A DNA stretch of 64,000 nucleotides from NCBI RefSeq assembly GCF_900110375.1, contig NZ_FODN01000003.1:186001-250000 (forward strand). Direction: 5' to 3'. This document shows positions 26,081 through 34,375 of this stretch, in pieces. The notes beneath the pieces were generated by a model. The model was given only the letters and a program-made list of their open reading frames with translations, was not told the DNA's origin and ran no database searches. Position 1 is the first letter of the stretch. Each line of letters begins with the position of its first letter. This stretch comes from Flavobacterium sinopsychrotolerans. Its GTDB lineage: Bacteria > Bacteroidota > Bacteroidia > Flavobacteriales > Flavobacteriaceae. The position numbers and the translations under genes are program-made.

Positions 26081-26829
26081 CAAAAAGAATTATTCCCTGT
26101 CTCGATATAAAAAACGGAAGAACCGTAAAAGGTGTTAATTTTGTGGACTTACGGGATGCAGGAGATCCGGTTGAATTAGCCAAAATATATTCGGATGAAG
26201 GTGCTGATGAATTGGTTTTTTTGGATATTTCGGCAACGGAAGAAAGAAGAAAAACCTTAGTTGATTTGGTTAGAAAAGTAGCTTCGACTATTAATATTCC
26301 GTTTACTGTTGGTGGTGGAATTTCATCTGTAAAAGATGTTGAAATATTGTTGCAAAACGGAGCTGATAAAGTTTCTATTAATTCATCTGCGGTAGAAAAC
26401 CCACAGTTGATCAATGATTTGGCACAGAAATTTGGAAGCCAATGTGTCGTTGTTGCGATTGATGCAAAGCAAATTGACGGTCAATGGATTGTTCATTTAG
26501 TGGGTGGAAAAGTACCAACCGAATTGAATTTATTTGATTGGGCAAAGGAAGTTGAAGATCGCGGCGCAGGTGAAATCTTATTCACGTCAATGGATAATGA
26601 CGGAACTAAAAACGGGTTTGCTAATGAAGCTTTGGCTAGACTTTCGGAATTAGTTAATATTCCGATTATTGCTTCTGGTGGAGCGGGAAACATACAGCAT
26701 TTTGTAGATACTTTTTTGGATGGAAAAGCAGATGCAGCATTGGCCGCGAGCGTATTTCATTTTAAAGAAATTGAAATCAAGACATTAAAAACAGCCCTTA
26801 AAAATAACAATATCGAAGTACGAATTTAA
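26074..26829 (+). CDS. hisF: Imidazole glycerol phosphate synthase, cyclase subunit
   Basis: 251 residues, TIM barrel. [17 protein letters not shown] contains the first catalytic Asp (Asp11 in the family) and [11 protein letters not shown] the second (Asp130). Phosphate loops are VGGGISSV and ASGGAGN. It pairs with HisH and also releases AICAR. It starts within hisA. Confidence 0.96.
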   Translation: MLTKRIIPCLDIKNGRTVKGVNFVDLRDAGDPVELAKIYSDEGADELVFLDISATEERRKTLVDLVRKVASTINIPFTVGGGISSVKDVEILLQNGADKVSINSSAVENPQLINDLAQKFGSQCVVVAIDAKQIDGQWIVHLVGGKVPTELNLFDWAKEVEDRGAGEILFTSMDNDGTKNGFANEALARLSELVNIPIIASGGAGNIQHFVDTFLDGKADAALAASVFHFKEIEIKTLKTALKNNNIEVRI

Positions 26830-26879
26830 TTTTTTTTTTGACTTTAAGACATTCGACTTTAAAACTTTAGACTAAAAAT

Positions 26880-27485
26880 ATGAACATAGATTTCTCAAAA
26901 AATACAGACGGATTAATACCAGCTATCATTCAAGACAGCGAAACCAAAACGGTTTTGATGTTGGGTTTCATGAATGCTGAAGCGTATCAAAAAACGATGG
27001 ACACTAAAAAAGTAACTTTTTATAGTCGCACCAAACAAAGACTTTGGACAAAAGGCGAAGAAAGTGGTAATTTTCTGAATCTGATTGATATCAAAAACGA
27101 CTGTGATAATGATACTTTATTGATACAGGTAAAACCGGAAGGACCTACTTGTCATAAAGGAACTGAAACTTGTTGGGCTGACGAAAATAAGTCTGATTAT
27201 GGCTTTCTAACAACGTTAGAAGATACGATTCAACTTCGAAAAGAAAATGCGGATTCTGAGAAAAGTTATGTGGCTTCCTTATTTAAATTGGGAATGAACA
27301 AAATTGCACAGAAAGTAGGTGAGGAAGCCGTTGAAGTGGTTATCGAAGCAAAAGATGAGAATGACGATTTATTCTTAGGCGAAAGTGCCGATTTACTTTT
27401 TCACTATCTTATCTTACTGCAAGCCAAAGGATTTAAACTAAATGATGTTGTTGAAGTTTTGAAAAGCCGTCAAAAGAAAAATTAG
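26880..27485 (+). CDS. hisI: Bifunctional PRA-CH / PRA-PH (HisIE)
   Basis: 201 residues. Residues 1-~105 are phosphoribosyl-AMP cyclohydrolase with the metal motifs DCDNDTLL and CHKGTETCW. Residues ~110-201 are the pyrophosphohydrolase with KVGEEAVEVVIEAKDEN. Last gene of the operon, followed by a clear terminator. The 50-base gap before it repeats GACTTTAA words like the other his gaps. Confidence 0.96.
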   Translation: MNIDFSKNTDGLIPAIIQDSETKTVLMLGFMNAEAYQKTMDTKKVTFYSRTKQRLWTKGEESGNFLNLIDIKNDCDNDTLLIQVKPEGPTCHKGTETCWADENKSDYGFLTTLEDTIQLRKENADSEKSYVASLFKLGMNKIAQKVGEEAVEVVIEAKDENDDLFLGESADLLFHYLILLQAKGFKLNDVVEVLKSRQKKN

Positions 27486-27507
27486 TATATTTAAATTTCA
27501 TTTATAA

Positions 27508-27550
27508 AAACCCAATAGCAAAATTGATTCGCTATTGGGTTTCCTTTTTT
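27508..27550 (+). terminator. his operon terminator
   Basis: A 12-bp perfect stem (27508-27519 with 27531-27542), an 11-base loop, then TTTCCTTTTTT. It ends the histidine operon 22 bases after hisIE. Confidence 0.88.
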
Positions 27551-27649
27551 CTTTTATTTCCAAATGCAATCCACTATATTTACTATATATTTTGATAAAT
27601 TTCATAAAACTTTGAAATTTATTATTTTTTCAATTTGATAAAGATAAAA

Positions 27650-29083
27650 ATGAAAACAAATACAGTAATAAGCGTAGACAATTTTTCAGGCACTATTTTG
27701 ATTCCGGTTTTCGAAACCTATGAAAAAAGTATTGTTCCTATAATTTATAATGAAGTAGAAGTAACATCAAAAGTTTTTTTTGGTAAAAAAGATACACATT
27801 ATCTTGCTGAAAAAAATAACAATACATACGTTTTTATTGGCCTGGGAAAAACGATAGATTATAAAGAATTGAAGACTATTTTTCGTCGTATTTCATCAAA
27901 CCAAAAAGACGGTTTTAGTTCTAATGTTGCTTTAATTATACCCCAACAATTCGATGATAATCAAGTAGAATCTATGATTTCAGGACTGCTTTTAGGAACG
28001 TATGATTTAGGTCATTTTAAGTCGGATAAAACGTTACATCCATTTCTTAATCCTGATTTTACCTTAAATTTAGTTTCTGAAAAGGATTATTTGGCTGCAG
28101 CTAACAAAGGAATTAAAATTGCCCGTGCACAATTAGCGACTTATCATTTAGTCGATTTGCCTCCCAACACGGTTAATCCAAAATACCTGGCGACTTGGGC
28201 TAAAGATACCGGTGAAAAATATGGATTTGAAGTAGAGGTTTTGGGTTATGAAGCTTCAAAAATAGTAGGTTTGGGAGCCTTTTTAGCAGTTGGAAAAGGA
28301 AGTGAAAATGAACCCCAATTTATAATTATGAATTACACACCAAAAGAGGAAGTGGATTCTATGAAACATGTTGGACTGGTTGGGAAGGGAATCACTTTTG
28401 ATACTGGTGGTATAAATATAAAAATATCTGGGATGCTTCACATGAAGTGCGACATGGCAGGAGCCGGGGCAGTACTTGGCGCCATGCAATTGATTGCGGA
28501 TTTGCAATTACCCGTTAAAGTTACCGCGATTGTCCCTTGCGCCGAAAATTCTGTTGATGCCAAATCCTTTTTGCCAAGTGAAGTAATTCACAGTTACAGC
28601 GGACATTCCATAGAAATAATCGATACTGATGCAGAAGGGCGACTTGTATTAGCCGACGGCTTATCGTATTTAATCAAGAATTTTAAGCCAGAATATATTG
28701 TTGATATAGCAACACTTACGGGAAGCAGCATTAGTACCTTTGGTTCTGAATGTGGTGCTTTGTTTACGAATAATGAAGAAATAGCTAAGAAACTACAAGA
28801 AACCGGAGATGCAATTGGAGAGCGTTTGTGGCCTTTACCACTTTGGGAAGCTTATAAACAAGACATTGAAAGCGATATTGCCGATGTAAAAAATTTTAAC
28901 GGAAAAACGGTAGCCGGAGCCATAAGCGCAGCCAAATTTTTGGAATTTTTTACTCAGAAACATACTGCTTGGGCACATTTAGATGTTGCCGGTGTGACAT
29001 TTAATGAAGATGAATTTGCTAAAAGCAATCATGCAACTGGCTATGGTGTACACTTATTGACTAAATTCATTGAAAATTTATAG
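27650..29083 (+). CDS. Leucyl aminopeptidase family (M17) peptidase
   Basis: 477 residues, slightly short for M17. Metal ligands and catalytic groups are in VGKGITFDTGG (Lys and Asp), KCDMAGAGAVLGA and DTDAEGRLVLADGL; the N-terminal macro-like domain covers about 1-150. It removes N-terminal residues from peptides in the cytoplasm, using two zinc or manganese ions. ATG 27650 (MKTNTVIS) is chosen over an in-frame TTG at 27635. Transcribed alone between two terminators. Confidence 0.93.
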   Translation: MKTNTVISVDNFSGTILIPVFETYEKSIVPIIYNEVEVTSKVFFGKKDTHYLAEKNNNTYVFIGLGKTIDYKELKTIFRRISSNQKDGFSSNVALIIPQQFDDNQVESMISGLLLGTYDLGHFKSDKTLHPFLNPDFTLNLVSEKDYLAAANKGIKIARAQLATYHLVDLPPNTVNPKYLATWAKDTGEKYGFEVEVLGYEASKIVGLGAFLAVGKGSENEPQFIIMNYTPKEEVDSMKHVGLVGKGITFDTGGINIKISGMLHMKCDMAGAGAVLGAMQLIADLQLPVKVTAIVPCAENSVDAKSFLPSEVIHSYSGHSIEIIDTDAEGRLVLADGLSYLIKNFKPEYIVDIATLTGSSISTFGSECGALFTNNEEIAKKLQETGDAIGERLWPLPLWEAYKQDIESDIADVKNFNGKTVAGAISAAKFLEFFTQKHTAWAHLDVAGVTFNEDEFAKSNHATGYGVHLLTKFIENL

Positions 29084-29101
29084 AGTATCAAAATTTTAAT
29101 T

Positions 29102-29139
29102 AAAAAAGCGATTATTTCAAAAGGGATAATCGCTTTTTT
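29102..29139 (+). terminator. Terminator after the M17 peptidase gene
   Basis: A 14-bp perfect stem (29102-29115 with 29126-29139), a 10-base loop and T6 at the end of the stem. Confidence 0.87.
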
Positions 29140-29229
29140 ATTAAAGTTTACTTAAACCTTTAACAGGTGGTTTTTTATATCTTCGCAAAATAAAATTTTA
29201 AAACCTAAAGAATTCAATAGTATCTTCAC

Positions 29230-29377
29230 ATGAAAAAAATACTTTTATTTATTCGTCAAAGAAATAAATTTTGGACTGTTGAAATTTGATTTTGAAAAGA
29301 ATAAAGTGATTATGGAAATTCGTGGAAAAGAAAATAAATTGCTACAGAAACATGTTCAAACCTATCCTGAAAAATAA
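29230..29377 (+). pseudogene. Remnant of a larger gene (first and last codons only)
   Basis: ATG 29230 opens MKKILLFIRQ, a signal-peptide-like start, and runs to a stop after 19 codons. In another frame from about 29255 the translation is VKEINFGLLKFDFEKN, then VIMEIRGKENKLLQKH, ending at TAA 29375, which looks like the C-terminal strand-turn-strand tail of a secreted enzyme. I recall such tails in PhoD-like alkaline phosphatases, but cannot confirm it. The simplest reading is an internal deletion that joined the two ends out of frame. Confidence 0.45.
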
Positions 29378-29412
29378 TTTTTTTGAGATTATATTTCTTA
29401 AGTTATAAAGTT

Positions 29413-29420
29413 TATTTTTG
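29413..29420 (+). promoter_or_regulatory. -7 promoter element of the M1 peptidase gene
   Basis: TATTTTTG matches TAnnTTTG exactly, 17 bases before ATG 29438. A TTG at 29383-29385 is 27 bases away, longer than usual spacing. Confidence 0.4.
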
Positions 29421-29437
29421 TCCAAAATGAATTAATC

Positions 29438-31093
29438 ATGAAAAAATATTTGAATTTTATTTGTTTCTCATTTCTTGTTTTTAATGGCGCAAATGCACAA
29501 GGTTTACTGGGAAAGCAAGAACAATCTTTTACAAGACAAGATACTTTACGTGGAAGCATCACAAAAGAAAGAGCCTGGTGGGATGTGAAATACTATCATC
29601 TTGATATTAAAATTAACCCTGCGGATAGTACAATTACAGGTTCAAATACTATAAAATATCAAGTTCTTCAGGAATACAAAACTATGCAGATTGATTTGCA
29701 GAATCCAATGGACATTTACAAAGTTGTTCAGGACGGTAAAGTTTTAAAATACAAAAGAGAAGGTAATGCTTTTTTTGTTGAATTGGTCGCTTCTCAAACA
29801 CCAGGACTCATAAAAGAGCTAACTGTATTTTATGGCGGAAAACCTAAGGTAGCAGTAAATCCGCCCTGGGATGGAGGAATAACCTGGAAAAAAGATAGTA
29901 ATGGAAATCCATTTATAGCTTCTTCCTGTCAAGGATTAGGCGCCAGCGTATGGTGGCCTAACAAAGATCACATGTATGATGAAGTGGACAATATGCTTAT
30001 CAGCGTAAATGTTCCGAAAAACCTGGTCAATGTATCCAATGGACTTTTGAAAAGCACAAAACAACTAAAAGATGGTACAAAAACATATAATTGGTACGTA
30101 TCAAATCCCATCAATAATTATGGTGTGAATATAAACATAGGTGATTATGTATCTTTTTCGGAGAAATACAAAGGAGAAAAAGGAGATTTAGATTGTAGTT
30201 ATTATGTGTTAAGAGAGAATTTAGCCAAGGCGAAAATACAATTTAAAGAAGTTCCGCGTATGCTAAAAGCTTTTGAGCATTGGTTTGGGCCATATCCGTT
30301 TTATGAAGACAGTTATAAGCTGGTAGAAGCACCATATTTAGGGATGGAACATCAAAGTTGCGTAACGTATGGAAATGATTTCAAAAATGGGTATCGTGGC
30401 AGAGATCTAAGCGGAACTGGTTGGGGAATGAAATTTGATTTCATCATTATTCACGAATCCGGACATGAGTGGTTTGCAAACAATATCACCTATAAAGATA
30501 TTGCTGATATGTGGATTCATGAAAGTTTTACTAACTATTCAGAGAGTCTTTTTGTAGAATATTACTATGGTAAGGAAGCTGGTTTTGAATATGTAAGAGG
30601 AATAAGAAAAGGTATTCAAAATGACATTCCAATAATAGGTAAATATGGTGTTAATCAAGAAGGTTCTGGCGATATGTATAATAAAGGCGGTAATATGTTG
30701 CACACATTGCGCCAAATTGTAAATGACGATGTCAAATGGAGAACTATATTAAGAGGATTAAACAGTACTTTTTATCATCAAACGGTAACAACAGAACAAA
30801 TTGTGGGTTATTTAAGTCAACAAGTTGGAATAGATTTAAACCCGTTTTTCAATCAGTATTTAAGAGATACTCGAATCCCAACATTAGAATATTATTTCAA
30901 AGATAACCAACTGGGCTATCGTTGGACTAATTGTGTTCCGGATTTTAATATGGCTGTAAAAGTGACTTTGAATGACAAAGAAGAATGGATCAAACCAAAA
31001 ACAGAATGGAATACCATGTCTGTCACAGCTGAAAATCAAAAATTTGAAATAGATAAAAACTTTTACGTTGCTGGTTTTAATATAACGGAATAA
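29438..31093 (+). CDS. M1-family metallopeptidase, secreted
   Basis: 551 residues with a signal peptide (cut near GANAQ). The zinc site is HESGHEWF with the third ligand Glu in WIHESFTNYSE, as in HExxH-x18-E aminopeptidases; the usual GAMEN motif is present as LGMEH. The N-terminal beta domain covers ~40-230 and the catalytic domain ~240-480. It lacks the long C-terminal domain of large M1 enzymes, as is usual for this Bacteroidota subgroup. It probably trims peptides in the periplasm or outside. Confidence 0.92.
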   Translation: MKKYLNFICFSFLVFNGANAQGLLGKQEQSFTRQDTLRGSITKERAWWDVKYYHLDIKINPADSTITGSNTIKYQVLQEYKTMQIDLQNPMDIYKVVQDGKVLKYKREGNAFFVELVASQTPGLIKELTVFYGGKPKVAVNPPWDGGITWKKDSNGNPFIASSCQGLGASVWWPNKDHMYDEVDNMLISVNVPKNLVNVSNGLLKSTKQLKDGTKTYNWYVSNPINNYGVNINIGDYVSFSEKYKGEKGDLDCSYYVLRENLAKAKIQFKEVPRMLKAFEHWFGPYPFYEDSYKLVEAPYLGMEHQSCVTYGNDFKNGYRGRDLSGTGWGMKFDFIIIHESGHEWFANNITYKDIADMWIHESFTNYSESLFVEYYYGKEAGFEYVRGIRKGIQNDIPIIGKYGVNQEGSGDMYNKGGNMLHTLRQIVNDDVKWRTILRGLNSTFYHQTVTTEQIVGYLSQQVGIDLNPFFNQYLRDTRIPTLEYYFKDNQLGYRWTNCVPDFNMAVKVTLNDKEEWIKPKTEWNTMSVTAENQKFEIDKNFYVAGFNITE

Positions 31094-31112
31094 AACCAAC
31101 CAATAGCTAAGT

Positions 31113-31150
31113 AAAAAGGCTGTATTTATATCAATAAATACAGCCTTTTT
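31113..31150. terminator. Bidirectional terminator after the M1 peptidase gene
   Basis: A 17-bp perfect stem (31113-31129 with 31134-31150) with loop ATCA, flanked by A5 and T5, lies between convergent genes ending at 31093 and 31206. Confidence 0.85.
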
Positions 31151-31205
31151 ATTTTATAAAGATTTTATAAAGTAACGACTTATTATAAATAAACAATTTT
31201 TTAAT

Positions 31206-31607
31206 TTACGAAGGTTTCATTTCAAATAGTTGCACTTGGCTTTTCAATCTTTCAACCAACATGCTCATCATTCTTTTGTTGATACTAGATGAATTTTTTA
31301 TATAAATTGCATACTCGCCTGAGGTAAATAATCCTACGATCATCCCTTTCATAGTATTTCTAAACTTACTATCTTTTTGGATTGCATTTTCTATAACTGA
31401 CAATTTTTTTTCGATAGTATATCCATAAAAATCAGCTTTGTTTTTACTCACATAATTAATAAATGAAGCTATAAACAAGTCATTTTGAAGCTTCAAAATA
31501 GGTCGAAGTACCTCATTTTGAAATGATTCATCAGATGAGGATTGAGTTGTTACAGATCCTATTGTTTGTCCTCTAAATTCCTTTAAAAAAGTATCCCGCA
31601 TGTTCAT
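31206..31607 (-). CDS. Uncharacterised helical protein
   Basis: 133 residues, mostly predicted helix, no signal peptide and no membrane segment. The middle (ILKLQNDLFIASFINYVSK and IENAIQKDSKFRNTMKGMIVG) is conserved-looking, and NSSSINKRMMSMLVERL forms a C-terminal helix. I do not recognise a catalytic motif. It is divergent from the thioesterase gene with 71 bases between the starts, so they may share control. A start two codons in (MRDTF) is also possible. Confidence 0.7.
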   Translation of the reverse strand: MNMRDTFLKEFRGQTIGSVTTQSSSDESFQNEVLRPILKLQNDLFIASFINYVSKNKADFYGYTIEKKLSVIENAIQKDSKFRNTMKGMIVGLFTSGEYAIYIKNSSSINKRMMSMLVERLKSQVQLFEMKPS

Positions 31608-31678
31608 TATTTTTTCATTAAAAATAAAAAAAAATGCGATAGGAATAGCTTATTTTTACATTTATAAATATAAAATTT

Positions 31679-32062
31679 ATGAGATTTCATACTAGAAAAT
31701 GGGTAAAACCAGAAGACTTAAATCCAAATGGAACTTTATTTGGAGGTAAATTATTAGCTTGGATTGATGAAGAATTGGCTTTGTACACAATTATTCAATT
31801 AGAAAACACCAGAATTGTCACCAAGTACATGTCTGAGATCAATTTTAGAAGTTCTGCAAGACAGGGTGATATTATCGAAATTGGAATTGATGTTATAAAA
31901 TTTGGGAATACTTCACTCACGCTAAAGTGCGAGGCGAGAAATATGATGACCCGCGAAACAATTATTACAATAGATCATACTACAATGGTTAATTTGGATG
32001 CCGATGGAAAACCAAAAGCGCATGGCAAAACAGCAATTGAATATGTAAAAGATCGTTTGTAG
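31679..32062 (+). CDS. Acyl-CoA thioesterase, hotdog fold (YciA-like)
   Basis: 127 residues, a single hotdog domain. The family signature is NPNGTLFGGKLLAWIDE, where the Asp near the end of the central helix is catalytic, followed by TKYMSEINFRSSARQGDIIEI. It hydrolyses acyl-CoA thioesters in the cytoplasm, usually as a hexamer. The substrate range cannot be read. It is transcribed on its own. Confidence 0.9.
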   Translation: MRFHTRKWVKPEDLNPNGTLFGGKLLAWIDEELALYTIIQLENTRIVTKYMSEINFRSSARQGDIIEIGIDVIKFGNTSLTLKCEARNMMTRETIITIDHTTMVNLDADGKPKAHGKTAIEYVKDRL

Positions 32063-32112
32063 TTTTTGAAAATTGGATTAGAAACGTCTTTGTAATTTTA
32101 AAAAAAACACTA

Positions 32113-33369
32113 TCAACCAGGAAATTCGTTTTCTGTGGCTGTTTCAAAAATTTCCAAATCAAAATAACGGACTGAAGCAATAATATGATCAAATATATCA
32201 GACATGATGTATTCATAGTTCTCAAATCGTTTGTCATGTGAAAACGCATACACTTCAAGCGGAACACCATGTGAGGTAGATTGTAATTGACGACAAAGCA
32301 TTAACATGTCTTTGTTTAATTCTGGGTAATTAAATAGGTATTCTGTAATATACTTTCGAAATAATCCTAAATTAGTCAAATTTCTTCCATTGATAGCAAT
32401 TGATTTATCAATTTTATTAGCAGTATTATATTCGTCTATTTCTAATTTTCGGGTGTCAATATAATCCGAAATAAGATGTATTTTTTTTAAATCATTCAAT
32501 TCCGCTTCTTCTAAAAACCGAATACTGCTTGTTTTTATGAGAATGTGTCTTTTGATCCGTCTTCCGTCAGAATTGAGCATACCGCGCCAGTTTTGAAACG
32601 AGTCAGAACTCAAACTATAGGTTGGGATAGTAGTAGTTGTATTATCGAAATTTCGAACTTTTACGGTTGCCAGATTGATTTCGATTACATCTCCATCTGC
32701 ACCAAATCTGTCCATCGTAATCCAATCACCAATACGAACCATATCATTTATGGATACTTGAACACTAGAAACAAAACCTAAAATAGTATCCCTAAAAATC
32801 AAAATAATCACTGCAGAAACAGCTCCTAAAATGGTTAAAAGCTCTTTTTGATCAATATCAAATAATTTTGAGATAATAACGGTAATACCAACTGCCCAAA
32901 GTACAATCATGATAACCTGAATGAAACTATCAATGGGTTTGTCGCTGTAGCGGGGCTTTAGTTTTAAATAATCACGTAATGCATTGAAAATAGTCCGTAT
33001 AATCCATAAAACTAATATTACAATATAGATTCCAACCAATTTTCCAAAAAAACCTTCCCAATATTCAAAACGGTCTAAAATTATTGGAACTGATTTGTAA
33101 ATAAATAACAATGGAATTAAATGCGCGATGTATTTAGCCGTTTTGTTGGTTACGAGTAAATCATCAAATTTGGTTTTGGTTTTTTGGGCAATCACTGCCA
33201 TGATGGTAACCAAAATAAGCCTGAAAATCACGTATATGACATACGCCAGTACACACAACACTATGATATTCAATAGCAAGCTAAAATAGGAGGCAGAACT
33301 GCTTCCTAATCCCCATTTTCGAAATATAGGATATAGAAAAGTGAATATTTTTTCTATGTATTTATACAT
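32113..33369 (-). CDS. MscS-family mechanosensitive channel
   Basis: 418 residues, larger than E. coli MscS. About four N-terminal helices are followed by a pore-lining helix with the small-residue pattern LLTILGAVSAVIILIFRDTILG, then the beta domain (MVRIGDWITM, VIEINLATVKVRNFDNTTT, IPTYSLSSDSFQNW) and a longer cytoplasmic tail. It releases solutes under hypo-osmotic shock. The first eight bases overlap the DUF3817 gene, so the two form an operon. Confidence 0.92.
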   Translation of the reverse strand: MYKYIEKIFTFLYPIFRKWGLGSSSASYFSLLLNIIVLCVLAYVIYVIFRLILVTIMAVIAQKTKTKFDDLLVTNKTAKYIAHLIPLLFIYKSVPIILDRFEYWEGFFGKLVGIYIVILVLWIIRTIFNALRDYLKLKPRYSDKPIDSFIQVIMIVLWAVGITVIISKLFDIDQKELLTILGAVSAVIILIFRDTILGFVSSVQVSINDMVRIGDWITMDRFGADGDVIEINLATVKVRNFDNTTTTIPTYSLSSDSFQNWRGMLNSDGRRIKRHILIKTSSIRFLEEAELNDLKKIHLISDYIDTRKLEIDEYNTANKIDKSIAINGRNLTNLGLFRKYITEYLFNYPELNKDMLMLCRQLQSTSHGVPLEVYAFSHDKRFENYEYIMSDIFDHIIASVRYFDLEIFETATENEFPG

Positions 33370-33640
33370 TTTTCAGGTATTTTCTTTCTATGTAAAAAGT
33401 ACCAAATGGAGGAATTGACGCAATACAAATTATAAAATATTTTTTAAAATCCCACTTTTCTTTAAATTTTAAAATTGTTGCAAGAACAATATATAAAGTA
33501 AATAATATTCCGTGCGCCATACCAATATGTTTAACATAAAAAGGGTCATTATAAATATATTTCATTGGCATAGCAAAGAAAAACAATAGTAAAGCAGATA
33601 TTCCCTCTATTATTGCAGTAATTTTAAAAATCTTAAGCAT
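33362..33640 (-). CDS. DUF3817 small membrane protein
   Basis: 92 residues with three hydrophobic segments, matching DUF3817 (YdzA-like): IIEGISALLLFFFAMP at the start and the central HIGMAHGILFTLYIV. The role is unknown. Its stop region overlaps the MscS-type start by eight bases, which suggests coupled expression. Confidence 0.85.
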   Translation of the reverse strand: MLKIFKITAIIEGISALLLFFFAMPMKYIYNDPFYVKHIGMAHGILFTLYIVLATILKFKEKWDFKKYFIICIASIPPFGTFYIERKYLKNV

Positions 33641-33715
33641 TTGAATTTATTTAGTTATAATGTGCAAAAATAAGTATTAAGTTTGATTTTTAGCGCATTG
33701 ATTCCTAAAGTAAAT

Positions 33716-33723
33716 TACTTTTG
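33716..33723 (+). promoter_or_regulatory. -7 promoter element of the DUF6155 gene
   Basis: TACTTTTG matches TAnnTTTG exactly, 18 bases before ATG 33742. The nearest TTG (33698-33700) is 15 bases away, slightly short. Confidence 0.45.
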
Positions 33724-33741
33724 CATTCTTAAACTTTGATA

Positions 33742-34269
33742 ATGAGCAAACGCGATTTAAAAAAATACTTAGCCGAATTGAATAAGGAGCAACTCGAAGA
33801 ACAAATCATAGAATTGTACGAGAAATACAGTCCCGTGAAAGTCTATTATAATTTTGTTTTTAATCCAAAGGAAGAAACACTTTTGCAGGAATGCAAACTC
33901 AAAATATCAAATGAATATTATCCTTTAAAAAAGGCGGGAAGACGCAGTAAACCTAAAATGAGACGCTCCGTTGCCCAAAAATACATTAAGCACTTTACGC
34001 TCTTGGGAGTCGATCCTTTTGTAATTGCGGATGTAATGCTCTATAATATTGAAATAGCACAAACATTCTCATCGGAACATGTTATAAAACAAGATTTATT
34101 TTTTAAAAGCATGTTCAATTCTTTTGAGCAAGCTGTCATTTTCTTGATTGCAAATGGAATTCTCAATGATTTCAAGCCAAGAATTATTGCCATACACGAT
34201 GAAACCATTGTGCAGAAATGGTACAACGAACCCGAGTTCAATGCCATTATTGAGCGATTTGAATATTGA
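33742..34269 (+). CDS. DUF6155 family protein
   Basis: 175 residues, soluble and basic in the middle (KKAGRRSKPKMRRSVAQKY). The N-terminus (MSKRDLKKYLAELNKEQLEEQI) and VKVYYNFVFNPKEE are familiar from Flavobacteriaceae proteins now called DUF6155; function unknown. ATG 33742 is used; an in-frame TTG six bases earlier is inside the run after the promoter. It precedes a helicase gene by 106 bases, but that gene has its own -7 element. Confidence 0.75.
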   Translation: MSKRDLKKYLAELNKEQLEEQIIELYEKYSPVKVYYNFVFNPKEETLLQECKLKISNEYYPLKKAGRRSKPKMRRSVAQKYIKHFTLLGVDPFVIADVMLYNIEIAQTFSSEHVIKQDLFFKSMFNSFEQAVIFLIANGILNDFKPRIIAIHDETIVQKWYNEPEFNAIIERFEY

Positions 34270-34347
34270 ATAGTTGCATAATTCAATTTTATTTAATCAA
34301 TCGTATTTTTTTTAATTAAAAATCACAATTAAACTGTTTTTTAGGTG

Positions 34348-34355
34348 TATTTTTG
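34348..34355 (+). promoter_or_regulatory. -7 promoter element of the SF2 helicase gene
   Basis: TATTTTTG matches TAnnTTTG exactly, 20 bases before ATG 34376; no TTG is seen at the -33 position. Confidence 0.4.
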
Positions 34356-34375
34356 CAAAAATCCAACAATAAGCA

